Assembly (NCBI GenBank): GCA_018813765.1 | Contig: JAHJBC010000002.1 | Location: 124,001-188,000 of the forward strand | Direction: 5' to 3' | DNA from: Gammaproteobacteria bacterium | Lineage (GTDB): Bacteria; Pseudomonadota; Gammaproteobacteria; Burkholderiales; Gallionellaceae | DNA length: 64,000 bases | In this document: positions 34,535 to 47,987 of the stretch, piece by piece | Position numbering within the stretch: the first letter of the stretch is position 1 | How the letters are laid out: the number at the start of each line of letters is the position of its first letter | The notes under the pieces: generated by a model | Seen by the model: only the letters and a program-made list of their open reading frames with translations | Database searches by the model: none | What the model was told of the DNA's origin: nothing | Made by a program: the position numbers and the translations under genes

Positions 34535-35689
34535 CTACCAGCGGGAAGCGACCAGAGTGGCGTTGTGGAACAGCGGATAGCCGTGCAGGGTTGAGCCGCC
34601 GATCTCGCCGAGCGAGAGCGCGCCTGCGATCTGCGCGGCATGGGTCATTGTCGCGAACGCCCCCAGTTCCGCGGTCGCCTTTTCCAGGCCGAGGTGCAAG
34701 CGCCTTCCCGCACAATAGAACAGCAGCAATTCGGAACCGGCGCTATCGCCATTCAGTTTCTTCAGCCCCTCGCTCAGATTTTGCAGCGTCTCTTCCGTGT
34801 GCACGGTCGGCGCCTTGAGCAGCGTCAGCACGGAATTGGGCGGCACCTCGCCCACGCAGAACAACGAACCGTCCTCGGCCAGCATGACCGGGATGCGCAC
34901 CAGCACATGGTGGTTGGCGCGAACGATGCCGAACGGGAAATGCACGCCGTACTGGTAGAAGTTCTCCGCCGTGACTTCCTCGCCGTACTGCTCGCGCACC
35001 AGTTCGCGGTAGACCTCGAATGCGGGACGCCAGTCGATCTGCGAGATACGGTTGCCGCTGGTCGAGGTGGCATAGGAAGTACGCTCGGGTGCGTGATAGC
35101 CGTGCTCCAGAATAGCGCCCTTGTGCTGTTTCAGCAGCATCAGCAATACACCGTGCTGGATCAGACGCGCGCCATCGAACAAACAGAGCATGGGCTGGAA
35201 AGTCTCGCTGCCGGCATTGACGCCCGCATAATGCACGCGGTTTGCCAGTTGCAGATACAGGCTGTCGAGCAGGCTACCGATGTTGGGAACCATCGCATCG
35301 AACAGCATGAACAGGGTGATATCGGAGATGCGGTCGATCTGGTCGCGCATTTCGGCAGCCATTTTCGCCACCACCTGCTCCGCTTCCGCCCCGCCGCCGG
35401 GTAAATTCTCGTACAGCGCATACCATGGCATCTCCTCGAAGCAGAGCAGCCAGGCACCTTCGGTCACAAATTCGCCGTCCTTGATCAGCGCGGGAAAGAT
35501 GCCTCCAACCAGCGGCAGGCCGTGCCGTGCACACGCGGCTTGCAGATCGCCCACTTTGTCCTTGGACGCCTCCGGCAGCAAGGCGCAGATGCCTCCTGCG
35601 GGATGACGCGCCTGCCATGCGGCCAGCACTTCATCCAATGATGTACCGTCCACCTTGGCGATAAAACGCATCCTGCTGTCGTTGTCCAT
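34535..35689 (-). CDS. FIST-domain sensor protein
   Basis: A 384-aa cytoplasmic protein with FIST N and C domains: DEVLAAWQARHPAGGICALL at the start, HGLPLVGGIFPALIKDGEFV, and the C-terminal LLLFYCAGRRLHLGLEKATA and GALSLGEIGGSTLHGYPLFH, including the family-typical GEIGG. FIST domains are predicted sensors of small ligands, often amino acids, that partner with signalling enzymes. AAAGGAGATG precedes ATG 35689; an earlier ATG at 35704 would be inside the ribosome site. It is immediately upstream of GGDEF-EAL, with which it is probably cotranscribed, and likely provides it with a ligand signal. The ligand is unknown. Confidence 0.9.
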   Translation of the reverse strand: MDNDSRMRFIAKVDGTSLDEVLAAWQARHPAGGICALLPEASKDKVGDLQAACARHGLPLVGGIFPALIKDGEFVTEGAWLLCFEEMPWYALYENLPGGGAEAEQVVAKMAAEMRDQIDRISDITLFMLFDAMVPNIGSLLDSLYLQLANRVHYAGVNAGSETFQPMLCLFDGARLIQHGVLLMLLKQHKGAILEHGYHAPERTSYATSTSGNRISQIDWRPAFEVYRELVREQYGEEVTAENFYQYGVHFPFGIVRANHHVLVRIPVMLAEDGSLFCVGEVPPNSVLTLLKAPTVHTEETLQNLSEGLKKLNGDSAGSELLLFYCAGRRLHLGLEKATAELGAFATMTHAAQIAGALSLGEIGGSTLHGYPLFHNATLVASRW

Positions 35690-35770
35690 CTCATCTCCTT
35701 TCAAGCCAGATCGACATCCCTGTCCGGAACTTTACCATTAAAATAGCCGCGAATTCTGCAAGGAGAAAAT

Positions 35771-36805
35771 ATGGAATATCGTCGATTGGGCGCAAGCGAT
35801 CTGCAGGTGTCTGCGCTGGCGCTCGGCACCATGACCTTTGGCGAGCAAAACAGCGAAGCCGATGCGCATGCACAACTGGATTATGCCGTCGCGCGCGGCG
35901 TGAACTTCATCGACACCGCCGAGATGTACCCGGTCGCCCCGCGCGCCGAAACCGTACACCGCACCGAGAGCTACATCGGCAACTGGCTCATGCGCCAGCA
36001 ACGCGACAAGCTTGTCGTCGCCACCAAGATCGCCGGACCGGCGCGCGGCTTCACCTGGATACGCGGCACGCCGCGCATCGACCGCGCGCAGATCAATGCC
36101 GCCATCGACGGCAGCCTGCGCCGCCTGCAGACCGACTATGTCGACCTGTACCAGATCCACTGGCCGGATCGTTATGTGCCGATGTTCGGTGCGACTGCTT
36201 ACGATGTGAAGCAGGAACGCGACAGCACACCGATCGCCGAGCAATTGCAGGCACTGGCAGAACTGGTGAAAGCAGGCAAGGTGCGATACCTCGGCCTCTC
36301 CAATGAAACGCCGTGGGGTGTGGCCGAATTTGTGCGCTGTGCCGAGCAGCTCGGCCTGCCCCGCATCGTCAGCATCCAGAACGCCTATCACCTGATGAAC
36401 CGCACCTTCGAGAGCGGTCTCGCGGAAATCTGTCATCGCGCCGATGTCGGCCTGCTCGCCTACAGCCCGCTGGCCTTCGGCTGGCTCACGGGAAAATATA
36501 TCGACGACCCGCAGGCGCACGGCCGCATCACCCTGTTCCCCAACTTCGGCCAGCGTTATGCCAAGGTCAACGTCCCCCCTGCCGTCAGGGAATACATGAA
36601 GATCGCGCAGGAAGCCGGGCTCTCGCCCGCAACGATGGCGCTGGCCTTTGCCAGGACGCGCTGGTTCACGAGCAGCGTCATCCTCGGCGCGACCACGCTG
36701 GATCAGCTGAAGGAGAACCTGGATAGCATGGACGTAATACTTAAGGATGAGGTGCTGGAAAAGATCGAGGCGGTGCACAGGAAGTACCCGAATCCGGCGC
36801 CGTGA
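35771..36805 (+). CDS. Tas-like NADP(H)-dependent aldo-keto reductase
   Basis: A 344-aa TIM-barrel oxidoreductase. The opening MEYRRLGASDLQVSALALGT and FGEQNSEADAHAQLDYAVAR, then catalytic Asp and Tyr in NFIDTAEMYP, Lys in LVVATKIAG and His in YQIHWPDR, match the E. coli Tas type (344-346 aa). These enzymes reduce aldehydes and ketones; the natural substrate is unclear. The C-terminal SSVILGATTLDQLKENLDSM is family-typical for cofactor phosphate contact. GGAGA lies before ATG 35771. It is divergent from the FIST gene across a short promoter region that includes the -10-like TAAAAT. Confidence 0.93.
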   Translation: MEYRRLGASDLQVSALALGTMTFGEQNSEADAHAQLDYAVARGVNFIDTAEMYPVAPRAETVHRTESYIGNWLMRQQRDKLVVATKIAGPARGFTWIRGTPRIDRAQINAAIDGSLRRLQTDYVDLYQIHWPDRYVPMFGATAYDVKQERDSTPIAEQLQALAELVKAGKVRYLGLSNETPWGVAEFVRCAEQLGLPRIVSIQNAYHLMNRTFESGLAEICHRADVGLLAYSPLAFGWLTGKYIDDPQAHGRITLFPNFGQRYAKVNVPPAVREYMKIAQEAGLSPATMALAFARTRWFTSSVILGATTLDQLKENLDSMDVILKDEVLEKIEAVHRKYPNPAP

Positions 36806-36887
36806 CACCGCCGCCCCTGCACGGCGAATGAAGTTTGGTTTATGATGCGCGCGGGGGAAAAACAAAAAACTTTCGGGAGAGTTTTGC

Positions 36888-37292
36888 ATGGCAAAAAAAA
36901 TCATCGCGCTGGTTCTCATTCTGCTCACCAGCGGAGCATGGCTGTATCTGGATCATCTGAACAAGCAGGAAATACTGGCAGCCGAACAACTGCACAAGGA
37001 ACTTGAAAAAGCACGTGCCGAAGCGAAAGCCAGGGCGGAAGCCGCGGCAAAAGCCATAGCGGAAGCAAAAGCAAAGTTCGAAGCCGATATCCTCGCCGAA
37101 TTGACCGCTTGTCAGGCCGAAGCCGAAAAGGTCAGGGACGCCTTCCTCGAAGCGAACAGGAAACCGATCAAGCGCAAGCCCGGCCAGTTCACCATCAGCA
37201 AGGCCGCCGAAGCAAAAGCCGCGACCCAGTTGGAAACCGACAACGCAGCGTGCAAAGCGACATATGACGCGCGCATGACGAGCGGTTCTTGA
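36888..37292 (+). CDS. Single-pass membrane protein with Ala/Lys/Glu coiled coil
   Basis: A 134-aa protein: an N-terminal membrane helix (KKIIALVLILLTSGAWLYL) and then a charged helix from residue 25 to about 75 with repeats such as EKARAEAKARAEAAAKAIAE. This recalls TolA-like or stalk-like periplasmic coiled coils. The C-terminal 60 residues contain two cysteines (LTACQAEA, AACKATYD). Family not recognised. GGGAGAG precedes ATG 36888. Location between tas and the aldolase suggests an independent gene. Confidence 0.7.
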   Translation: MAKKIIALVLILLTSGAWLYLDHLNKQEILAAEQLHKELEKARAEAKARAEAAAKAIAEAKAKFEADILAELTACQAEAEKVRDAFLEANRKPIKRKPGQFTISKAAEAKAATQLETDNAACKATYDARMTSGS

Positions 37293-37306
37293 TCCTTTCC
37301 GGCATC

Positions 37307-37326
37307 GCTCCCGTTCCGGCGGGAGC
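37307..37326 (+). other. Hairpin after the coiled-coil protein gene
   Basis: GCTCCCG and CGGGAGC pair around TTCCGG. No T-tract follows, so it is a structured site rather than a proven terminator. The rest of the ~300-base gap before the aldolase gene has a TATTAT near 37526 as a possible -10. Confidence 0.4.
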
Positions 37327-37594
37327 AGCCGGGATCCTTCCCCGTCCTCCGACAACGCCGCTTCTCCGCACCACCTTCCCTGCTTCAACCTGAGGCAGGC
37401 TGCCAGCCATCCCGACACTACAACCGTGAACAGCGGGTGCTACAGCGCTTGCCGCATCAGGGAAGATGCGTTCCATACGTATTCGCCAGTATTCGAATGC
37501 AGGCCAAAAGTACACACGGCGGGAGTATTATCGGTGCTCGATCCGGATTTGCTTTCTGAACTTTTCTTCTGAACATTTCATAAGGAGTGCGACC

Positions 37595-38644
37595 ATGACG
37601 AACATTGTGCAATTGCTGGGCGAAGAAGCGGACCATCTGTTGAAACATCGTTGCGCAGGCATCCCCAAAGAGGCGCTGCATCTGCCCGGCCCGGATTATG
37701 TGGACCGCGTGGTGGCGATGAAGGATCGCAAGACCGGCGTGTTGCGCAGCCTGCAGGCGCTGTACGGACATGGCAGACTGGCCAACACCGGCTACCTCTC
37801 GATCCTGCCGGTGGACCAGGGCGTGGAACACTCCGGCGGCGCCTCGTTCGCGCCCAACCCCATCTATTTCGATCCCGAGAACATCACGCGGCTGGCCATC
37901 GAGGCCGGTTGCAACGGTGTGGCTTCCACGCTGGGCGTACTGGGTTCGGTGGCGCGCAAATACGCGCACAAGATCCCGTTCATCGTGAAGATCAACCACA
38001 ACGAGATGCTGACCTACCCCAACATGTTCGACCAGACCCTGTTCGCCAGCGTCGACCAGGCTTTCGACATGGGTGCAGTAGCGGTCGGTGCGACCATCTT
38101 CTACGGCTCCGAGCAATCGCGTCGCCAGATCATGGAGGTCTCCGAGGCGTTCCAGCATGCGCATGAACTCGGCATGGCGACCATCCTGTGGGCCTACCTG
38201 CGCAACCCCGCGTTCAAGACGGCGGACAAGGATTACCACGTATCCGCCGACCTCACCGGCCAGGCCAACCACCTCGCCGCCACCATCAACGCCGACATCG
38301 TGAAGCAGAAGATGGCCGAGAACAACGGTGGCTACAACGCGATCAAATTCGGCAAGACCAGCTCCAAGGTCTACAGCGACCTCACCACCGACCACCCCAT
38401 CGACCTGGTGCGCTACCAGGTGGCCAACTGTTACATGGGCCGTGCCGGACTGATCAATTCCGGCGGCGAGTCGGGCAAGAACGACCTGCAACAGGCGGTG
38501 CGCACGGCCGTCATCAACAAGCGCGCGGGCGGCATGGGGCTCATTCTCGGGCGCAAGGCGTTCCAGAAACCGATGCCGGATGGCGTGGTGCTGATCAACG
38601 CGGTGCAGGATGTCTATCTGGACAACAAGGTGACTGTGGCGTGA
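37595..38644 (+). CDS. fbaB: Class I fructose-bisphosphate aldolase
   Basis: A 349-aa enzyme of the DhnA/FbaB class that splits fructose 1,6-bisphosphate via a Schiff base, without metal. [53 protein letters not shown] and the late VNINAVQD-like [14 protein letters not shown] fit the family; [20 protein letters not shown] and [13 protein letters not shown] are also conserved. AAGGAG precedes ATG 37595; the frame opens earlier but that part is not protein-like. Because this sits apart from other glycolytic genes, its role (gluconeogenesis or Calvin cycle) cannot be read from context. Confidence 0.95.
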   Translation: MTNIVQLLGEEADHLLKHRCAGIPKEALHLPGPDYVDRVVAMKDRKTGVLRSLQALYGHGRLANTGYLSILPVDQGVEHSGGASFAPNPIYFDPENITRLAIEAGCNGVASTLGVLGSVARKYAHKIPFIVKINHNEMLTYPNMFDQTLFASVDQAFDMGAVAVGATIFYGSEQSRRQIMEVSEAFQHAHELGMATILWAYLRNPAFKTADKDYHVSADLTGQANHLAATINADIVKQKMAENNGGYNAIKFGKTSSKVYSDLTTDHPIDLVRYQVANCYMGRAGLINSGGESGKNDLQQAVRTAVINKRAGGMGLILGRKAFQKPMPDGVVLINAVQDVYLDNKVTVA

Positions 38645-39003
38645 CAATCCGCAACAGGTCGCAACAAGGCCAATAACCGATCCGCCTCCCGGCAGTCCAG
38701 TTGCTTCGGGAATAACAATAGAACAAGGCGGATCGCCAATAGGAGGAAACATTCCCACTCGTCATGCGTAACGGGTGGCAAGTTACTCTATTGGCGGGAA
38801 ATGACTTATTCACCATGCAACCCGGCTTCGATAATCCGCGACAACGGGTTTGCCATCACCCTGCCCTCTCTGTCATTCCCGGCGGGCGCATCCCCCGCTG
38901 CCACCGTCGAAAGCATCGCTGACGATGTTTCACCCTTCGGACACGAAGGTGACGTTTCAGTGAGGTCATACCGCCCGGTTCCCCATCGCAGAGGCTGCCT
39001 GTC
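38645..39003. other. Intergenic region before the hybrid kinase gene
   Basis: About 360 bases. Holds CGATCCGCC (38678) and the inverse GGCGGATCG (38731) about 45 bases apart, and a possible ribosome-site-like GGAGGAAAC near 38743 not followed by a usable gene. No convincing promoter or coding sequence. Confidence 0.4.
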
Positions 39004-42996
<3,993 letters not shown>

Positions 42997-43012
42997 CCAT
43001 GGGAGCCTCACC

Positions 43013-45589
43013 ATGACCGAGACCAGCGACATCAAGCCCAGGATACTCATCGTCGACGATGTGAACGAGAATCTGCACGTGATGATGGGCATTCTGCGGG
43101 AAAAGTACGCCATCATCGCCGCGACCAGCGGGGAAAAGGCGCTTGAGCTGGCCGCGCGTGCACCTCTGCCCGACCTGATCCTGCTGGATATCAAGATGCC
43201 CGGCATGGACGGCTACCATGTCCTGCACCAGCTCAAGTCCGCCCCTGCCACGGCCGACATCCCGGTCATCTTCGTCACCGCGCTGTCGGAATCGACCGAC
43301 GAGGCCAGGGGGCTGAAGATGGGTGCCGCCGACTACATCACCAAGCCGATCAATCCCGACCTGCTCAGGTTGCGCGTGCTGACCCAGCTCGAATTGCACC
43401 GCTACCGCAGGAAACCCGCCCCGCCGGACCTGCCCCACGGCGAACTGCCGGGTGTCGCTCCCTGCATCCTGGTGGTCGACGATGTACCCGAGAACATCCA
43501 CGAACTCATCAGCGTGCTGACCGACGAGTACCGCATCATCGTCGCCAACAACGGGCCGAAGGCGATCGAACAGGTCATGGGTTCATCTCCGCCAGACCTG
43601 ATCCTGCTCGACATCGTGATGCCCGAGATGGACGGCTACGAGGTCTGCCGCCGCATCAAGGCGAGTCCGGAAGGCAACCGCATCCCGGTCATCTTTGTCA
43701 GCGTGGTCGACAGCACGGTGGACAAGGTCAAGGCATTCTCCATCGGTGCGGCCGATTACATCACCAAGCCGTTCGATATCGACGAGGTGCGCGCACGCGT
43801 GCATACCCATCTCGAACTGAGCATGCTGCACCGCTACTTCGAACAGCAGGTGGCGCAGCGCACCACCTCATTGCGCGAGACGAACATCGAGTTGCGCGAG
43901 AGTCGCGAAAAATACCGCGTGCTGACCGAGAGCATCAACGATGTCATCTGGGCGGTTGATGCCGAAACGTTGCTCTTCCTGTATGTCAGCCCTTCCATCA
44001 CCACCCTGAGCGGCTACACTCCGCAAGAGATCATGAGCAGGCCGTTCGACACTCTGCTGCAAAAAGACAGGGCAGACAGGATCAAACAGGTGATCACACA
44101 GCATCTCGCCGATTTCCGCACCGGCATCAAGAAGCCGGGCCATTTCCGCACCGACGAGATCGAACTGACCTGCAAGGACGGCAGCAAGGTATGGACGGAG
44201 ATCGTGACCAACTTCTACTCCAATACCCAGAACGGCCGCATCGAGATACTCGGCGTCACCCGCAATATCAACGAACGCAAGAAGGCCGAGGAGCGCATCC
44301 GCTTCCTGGCAAACTTCGACCATCTGACCGGACTGCCCAACCGCGCCGAGTTGCAGGTACGCTTCCAGCATGCGCTGGAACAATCGCGCCGCAACGGCAA
44401 ACATCTTGCCCTGATGTATCTCGACATCGACCATTTCAAGAACATCAACGATACGCTGGGGCACACCTTCGGCGACCAGTTGCTGCTGGAAGTCGCCCAG
44501 AGGATAAGGGCGTTCATACGCGAGGATGATACCGTGTCGCGCCAGGGCGGCGACGAGTTCATCCTGGTGTTCCCCGAGATGAACGAGGAAGGCGCCGCGC
44601 GCATGGCCAGCGCGCTGATCGACACCGTCTCGCAACCGTTCGAGATCGAAGGGCAGGAACTCATCATTACCCCGTCGATCGGCATCTCCGTCTATCCGAA
44701 CGACGGCGGGGACTTCGAGGTGCTGCTGAAGAACGCCGATGCCGCCATGTACCGCGTCAAGCAGGACAGTCACAACAATTTCCGCTTCTTCGCACAGGAA
44801 ATGCAGGCCCATTCCGCCCGCACCCTGTTGTTGAGCAACGCCCTGCGCCACGCGCTGTCGCGCAACCAGTTGCAACTGTATTTCCAGCCGCAGATCGCGT
44901 TGCTGGATAACAGCGTCGTCGGTGCGGAAGCGCTGTTGCGCTGGATGCACCCGGAGCTGGGTACGATCTCGCCCGACGAGTTCATCCCCATCGCCGAGGA
45001 AAGCGGGCAGATCGTGCAGATCGGCGAATGGGTGTTGCGCACCGCCGTCAGGCAGCAGAAGGATTGGCTGGACCGCGGCCTGCCGCCCATGGTGATGGCG
45101 GTCAACTTGTCCGCCACTCAATTCCGCCAGGCCAATCTTCCCGAGATGGTCAGCGGCATCCTTGACGAAGCCGGCCTGCCGCATCAATATCTGGAACTGG
45201 AACTGACCGAGGCGGTCGCCATGGATGACCCGCACAGCGCGGTCGCCATGATGGACAAACTGCATGAACGCGGCATTCGCATGTCCATCGACGATTTCGG
45301 CACCGGTTATTCCTCGCTCAGCTATCTGAAGCGCTTCAAGGTCTACAAGCTTAAGATCGACCAGTCTTTCGTGCGCGACATCATCGACGACCCGGAAGAC
45401 AAGGCCATCGTTACCGCCATCATCAACATGGCCAACGGCTTGGGCATGCAGACTATCGCCGAGGGCGTGGAGAACGCGGGCCAGCTCGAGTTTTTGCGCG
45501 CACACGGTTGCGACGAGGTGCAGGGATACTATTTCAGCAAGCCGATACTGGCCGATCAGTTCGAGCGGTATTTGAAGGAAGGGCAATAG
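43013..45589 (+). CDS. REC-REC-PAS-GGDEF-EAL response regulator
   Basis: An 858-aa protein. REC1 has phosphoacceptor Asp59 (LILLDIKMPGMDG) and REC2 Asp200 (LILLDIVMPEMDG); both have the acidic pocket (VDD) and the Lys of ITKP. A coiled linker leads to PAS (about 300-425), GGDEF (about 430-595, RQGGDEFILVF intact with REDD inhibitory site) and EAL (about 605-855, GAEALLRWMHPELG, IDDFGTGYSSLSYLKRFKVY, AEGVEN intact). It can be both c-di-GMP synthase and phosphodiesterase. Tandem receivers fit the upstream kinase's two RECs and HPt, with which it is co-oriented 16 bases away, so the two probably form a relay to c-di-GMP. Confidence 0.95.
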   Translation: MTETSDIKPRILIVDDVNENLHVMMGILREKYAIIAATSGEKALELAARAPLPDLILLDIKMPGMDGYHVLHQLKSAPATADIPVIFVTALSESTDEARGLKMGAADYITKPINPDLLRLRVLTQLELHRYRRKPAPPDLPHGELPGVAPCILVVDDVPENIHELISVLTDEYRIIVANNGPKAIEQVMGSSPPDLILLDIVMPEMDGYEVCRRIKASPEGNRIPVIFVSVVDSTVDKVKAFSIGAADYITKPFDIDEVRARVHTHLELSMLHRYFEQQVAQRTTSLRETNIELRESREKYRVLTESINDVIWAVDAETLLFLYVSPSITTLSGYTPQEIMSRPFDTLLQKDRADRIKQVITQHLADFRTGIKKPGHFRTDEIELTCKDGSKVWTEIVTNFYSNTQNGRIEILGVTRNINERKKAEERIRFLANFDHLTGLPNRAELQVRFQHALEQSRRNGKHLALMYLDIDHFKNINDTLGHTFGDQLLLEVAQRIRAFIREDDTVSRQGGDEFILVFPEMNEEGAARMASALIDTVSQPFEIEGQELIITPSIGISVYPNDGGDFEVLLKNADAAMYRVKQDSHNNFRFFAQEMQAHSARTLLLSNALRHALSRNQLQLYFQPQIALLDNSVVGAEALLRWMHPELGTISPDEFIPIAEESGQIVQIGEWVLRTAVRQQKDWLDRGLPPMVMAVNLSATQFRQANLPEMVSGILDEAGLPHQYLELELTEAVAMDDPHSAVAMMDKLHERGIRMSIDDFGTGYSSLSYLKRFKVYKLKIDQSFVRDIIDDPEDKAIVTAIINMANGLGMQTIAEGVENAGQLEFLRAHGCDEVQGYYFSKPILADQFERYLKEGQ

Positions 45590-45627
45590 TTGTATTGTAG
45601 TGAACGCAGTTTTACGGGAGAAGAACG

Positions 45628-46053
45628 ATGAGTCTGGTATGGCGCGAGCAATTGAGTGTGGGCAACAACGTGATCGATGGCGACCACAAATATCTGATCG
45701 AGATCATCAATGAGGTGGAGCAAAGCCTGATGGCAAAGAACAAGATCGCACTGGCTGCGACATTGGACAAGCTGGCAAAATATTCGCAGGTGCATTTCGA
45801 CCGGGAAGAAAGGATAGCCCAGGCGGCCGGCTATACGCAGGTTCCGAATCTGAGCCAGACCCATCAGGCGCTGGCGCACAAACTGGAGCAAATGACTGGC
45901 GAGATCGATGCGTTGGGCCAGACATGGTCGGCGGAAGCCATCGCACAATTCACCGGCTTCCTGCGCGACTGGCTGCTGGATCACGTCATCAAGGAAGACC
46001 TGCTGATGAAACCGGTGTTGCAGAAGTATTCGCCCAGTTTCGATCCGCGATAA
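45628..46053 (+). CDS. Bacteriohemerythrin
   Basis: A 141-aa four-helix protein that binds dioxygen at a di-iron centre. Iron ligands are visible in the usual order: His in the first helix region (VIDGDHKYLIEIINEVEQ), His and Glu in YSQVHFDREERIAQAAGYTQ, His in LSQTHQALAHKLEQM, and His/Asp in LRDWLLDHVIKED. Oxygen storage, sensing or delivery is possible. AGGAG-like GGGAG lies before ATG 45628. It follows the GGDEF-EAL regulator by about 40 bases on the same strand, so O2 may be part of that signalling circuit. Standalone, no fusion. Confidence 0.95.
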   Translation: MSLVWREQLSVGNNVIDGDHKYLIEIINEVEQSLMAKNKIALAATLDKLAKYSQVHFDREERIAQAAGYTQVPNLSQTHQALAHKLEQMTGEIDALGQTWSAEAIAQFTGFLRDWLLDHVIKEDLLMKPVLQKYSPSFDPR

Positions 46054-46067
46054 TCCGGGCCGGAGGA

Positions 46068-46994
46068 CTACTCCGGCTGTACGAGCAAGCGCGACATCTC
46101 GGCTACACCGTGGCGCTTGAGCAGGGTATAGAGTTCCGCCTCGTCGTGCGCGACGACCTTGGCCAGATAGGCCATGTTCTTTTCGATGGACTCCAGGTAA
46201 TAGTTGTTGCTCACACCCATCGTGTCCCTGAAGTGGTATTCCAGTTTCTTGTAGATGCCGCCCAGCACGCCGTCCAGCTTGGCGCGTATCGTCTCGTAGA
46301 AACGGTTGGTCTGGCACAGCAGGTCGAAGGTGCTCTGGTAGCTGCCGAAGTGGGCTTCCTTGAATTCGAGATACAGGAACAGCAGTTTCTCCAGATAGAT
46401 GCGGTCCGCCATCTGCCCGGTGATGTCGGCGGTGGCGACGATGCAGCCCAGCATGCGCGAGCGTTCGTCGCTGAAGCAGATCTGCGCGAACGGCCGGTTG
46501 TGTTCCGTGCCCAGGATCATCCCGGTCAGCGCGACCGGGATGGTCGCCGGCAGTTTGTGTTCCCGAAAGTATTGCTGCATGAATTCGATGCCGCGCTGCA
46601 CATGGGTCTGGGTGTATTGCGCGCCGGTTCCCCGTTCCTCTTCCTTGCGCTGCGCGTAGCCGACGTCATGCATCATGATGGCGATCACGATCTGGGTGAT
46701 CTCCTCGTCCGACAGACGGTCGCCGGAGACATGCACGCCATGCATCAACCGGACCCCGCATAACAGGACTTCGAGGGTGTGCGGCAGGTCGTGATACAGC
46801 GTACGGATGGGGCTGTAACCGGGATATTCGCCTCGAAACAGGCGCAGCACATCGGCGTACACGGCATCGATCAGGGTAAAGTCATAGCCGGGACTCATGC
46901 GCCGGATGATGTCGGTCGCTTTGGCCCACACGATTTGCGGGTCATCGTTGTTGAACAGCTCGTGGATAACGGCGTCTGCCGGTTTCTTATTCAT
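46068..46994 (-). CDS. HD-domain phosphohydrolase
   Basis: A 308-aa cytoplasmic protein from ATG 46994 (MNKKPADAVIHELFNNDDPQ); a longer frame to 47213 is only the transporter gene read in another frame. LYHDLPHTLEVLLCGVRLMH and AIMMHDVGYAQRKEEERGTG supply the metal-binding His and HD of the HD/PDEase superfamily. Later helices (CIVATADITGQMADRIYLEK, LFLYLEFKEAHFGSYQSTF) resemble those of cyclic-nucleotide phosphodiesterase-like HD proteins, but no GYP motif exists, so c-di-GMP should not be assumed as substrate. Convergent with the hemerythrin gene; stop-to-stop gap is 14 bases. Confidence 0.85.
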   Translation of the reverse strand: MNKKPADAVIHELFNNDDPQIVWAKATDIIRRMSPGYDFTLIDAVYADVLRLFRGEYPGYSPIRTLYHDLPHTLEVLLCGVRLMHGVHVSGDRLSDEEITQIVIAIMMHDVGYAQRKEEERGTGAQYTQTHVQRGIEFMQQYFREHKLPATIPVALTGMILGTEHNRPFAQICFSDERSRMLGCIVATADITGQMADRIYLEKLLFLYLEFKEAHFGSYQSTFDLLCQTNRFYETIRAKLDGVLGGIYKKLEYHFRDTMGVSNNYYLESIEKNMAYLAKVVAHDEAELYTLLKRHGVAEMSRLLVQPE

Positions 46995-47052
46995 GATCAG
47001 TTGTTTATAACGGCGTCCGTTTCGCCGCTGATTGTCACAAAGCGGTCGCAGT

Positions 47053-47940
47053 CTACCCCAGCGACTTGGCAGAGGACAATTTTCCCGACAAAAGGCTGGC
47101 CGAGACGATGAGCACGGCCCCGGCCCATTCCTGCCAGCCCATGGCCTCGGCGGCGAGGAAATAGGACGACACGGCGGCCACCACCAGCTCGAACAGGAAC
47201 AGCACCACCGCACGATTGGCCGGCATGTGGGCGATGCCGTACTGCACCGCGAAGCTGATGGTGCACAGCACGATGCCCATGATCGCGAGCAGCAGCCAGG
47301 AAGACTGCGAAATCGCGGCCAGTTGTCCGGGCAGCCCGCCCTGCCACAACAGGAAGGGCAAGGTCAGCGCGGCCGTGCCCAGCCACAGGCTGAAAGACTT
47401 GGCTTCCACGGAAAGGTGCGCCGCCCGCCGCGAAGTGACATTGGACAGCGCAAAGCCCATGCCTGCGGAAAGCCCCAGCCATTCGGACGGGTTCTGCGGC
47501 CACGGCAGACCGAGTTTCGGTTCCCACAGCATGATCATCGCGCCGCCAAGCGACAGGGCGACCACAAAGTAGCCGTAGCGATTGAGCCGCTCGCCCAATA
47601 TCCAGAACGAGAACAGGATGGTCCACACCGGCGCCAGGTAGAACAGCAGCAACACGCGCATCACTTCGCCGTGCAGCATGCCCAGCACATAGCCGAAGTT
47701 GGCCCAGCCCGCGCTCAGCACCAGCAATAACCCCCACCAGCCGAAGGAAGAGCGTTCGCGCCACACGCGCGGCAGCATGAAAGCACCGCACAGCATGGCC
47801 AGCAGATAGGTGAGCAACGTCGCCAGCGGCCCGGTCACGCCGATCGCCTGCAATTCCCGGTAGGGATACCAGATCAGGCCCCATACCAGCGCGCCAGTCA
47901 GTACGCCCGCGACCGGCAGCACATTTTGTTTTGAAGGCAC
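47053..47940 (-). CDS. EamA/DMT-family transporter
   Basis: A 295-aa inner-membrane protein with ten predicted helices and two EamA repeats: VLTGALVWGLIWYPYRELQA opens repeat one, and LVLSAGWANFGYVLGMLHGE, VLLLFYLAPVWTILFSFWIL follow. Repeat two spans LGLSAGMGFALSNVTSRRAA to MGWQEWAGAVLIVSASLLSG. DMT transporters export metabolites or amino acids; the substrate cannot be read here. It is divergent from dapC across a short gap that holds the dapC promoter, and adjacent to the HD-phosphohydrolase on the same strand. Confidence 0.9.
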   Translation of the reverse strand: MPSKQNVLPVAGVLTGALVWGLIWYPYRELQAIGVTGPLATLLTYLLAMLCGAFMLPRVWRERSSFGWWGLLLVLSAGWANFGYVLGMLHGEVMRVLLLFYLAPVWTILFSFWILGERLNRYGYFVVALSLGGAMIMLWEPKLGLPWPQNPSEWLGLSAGMGFALSNVTSRRAAHLSVEAKSFSLWLGTAALTLPFLLWQGGLPGQLAAISQSSWLLLAIMGIVLCTISFAVQYGIAHMPANRAVVLFLFELVVAAVSSYFLAAEAMGWQEWAGAVLIVSASLLSGKLSSAKSLG

Positions 47941-47958
47941 TCGCCCGACCCTTATAAT
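47931..47958 (+). promoter_or_regulatory. Sigma-70-like promoter of dapC
   Basis: TTGAAG (47931-47936), a 16-base spacer and a perfect TATAAT (47953-47958), 30 bases before the dapC ATG. The -35 overlaps the first codons of the divergent transporter gene. Confidence 0.65.
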
Positions 47959-47987
47959 GCGCGCTGTTTTGCGCCCAGATATTGGAA

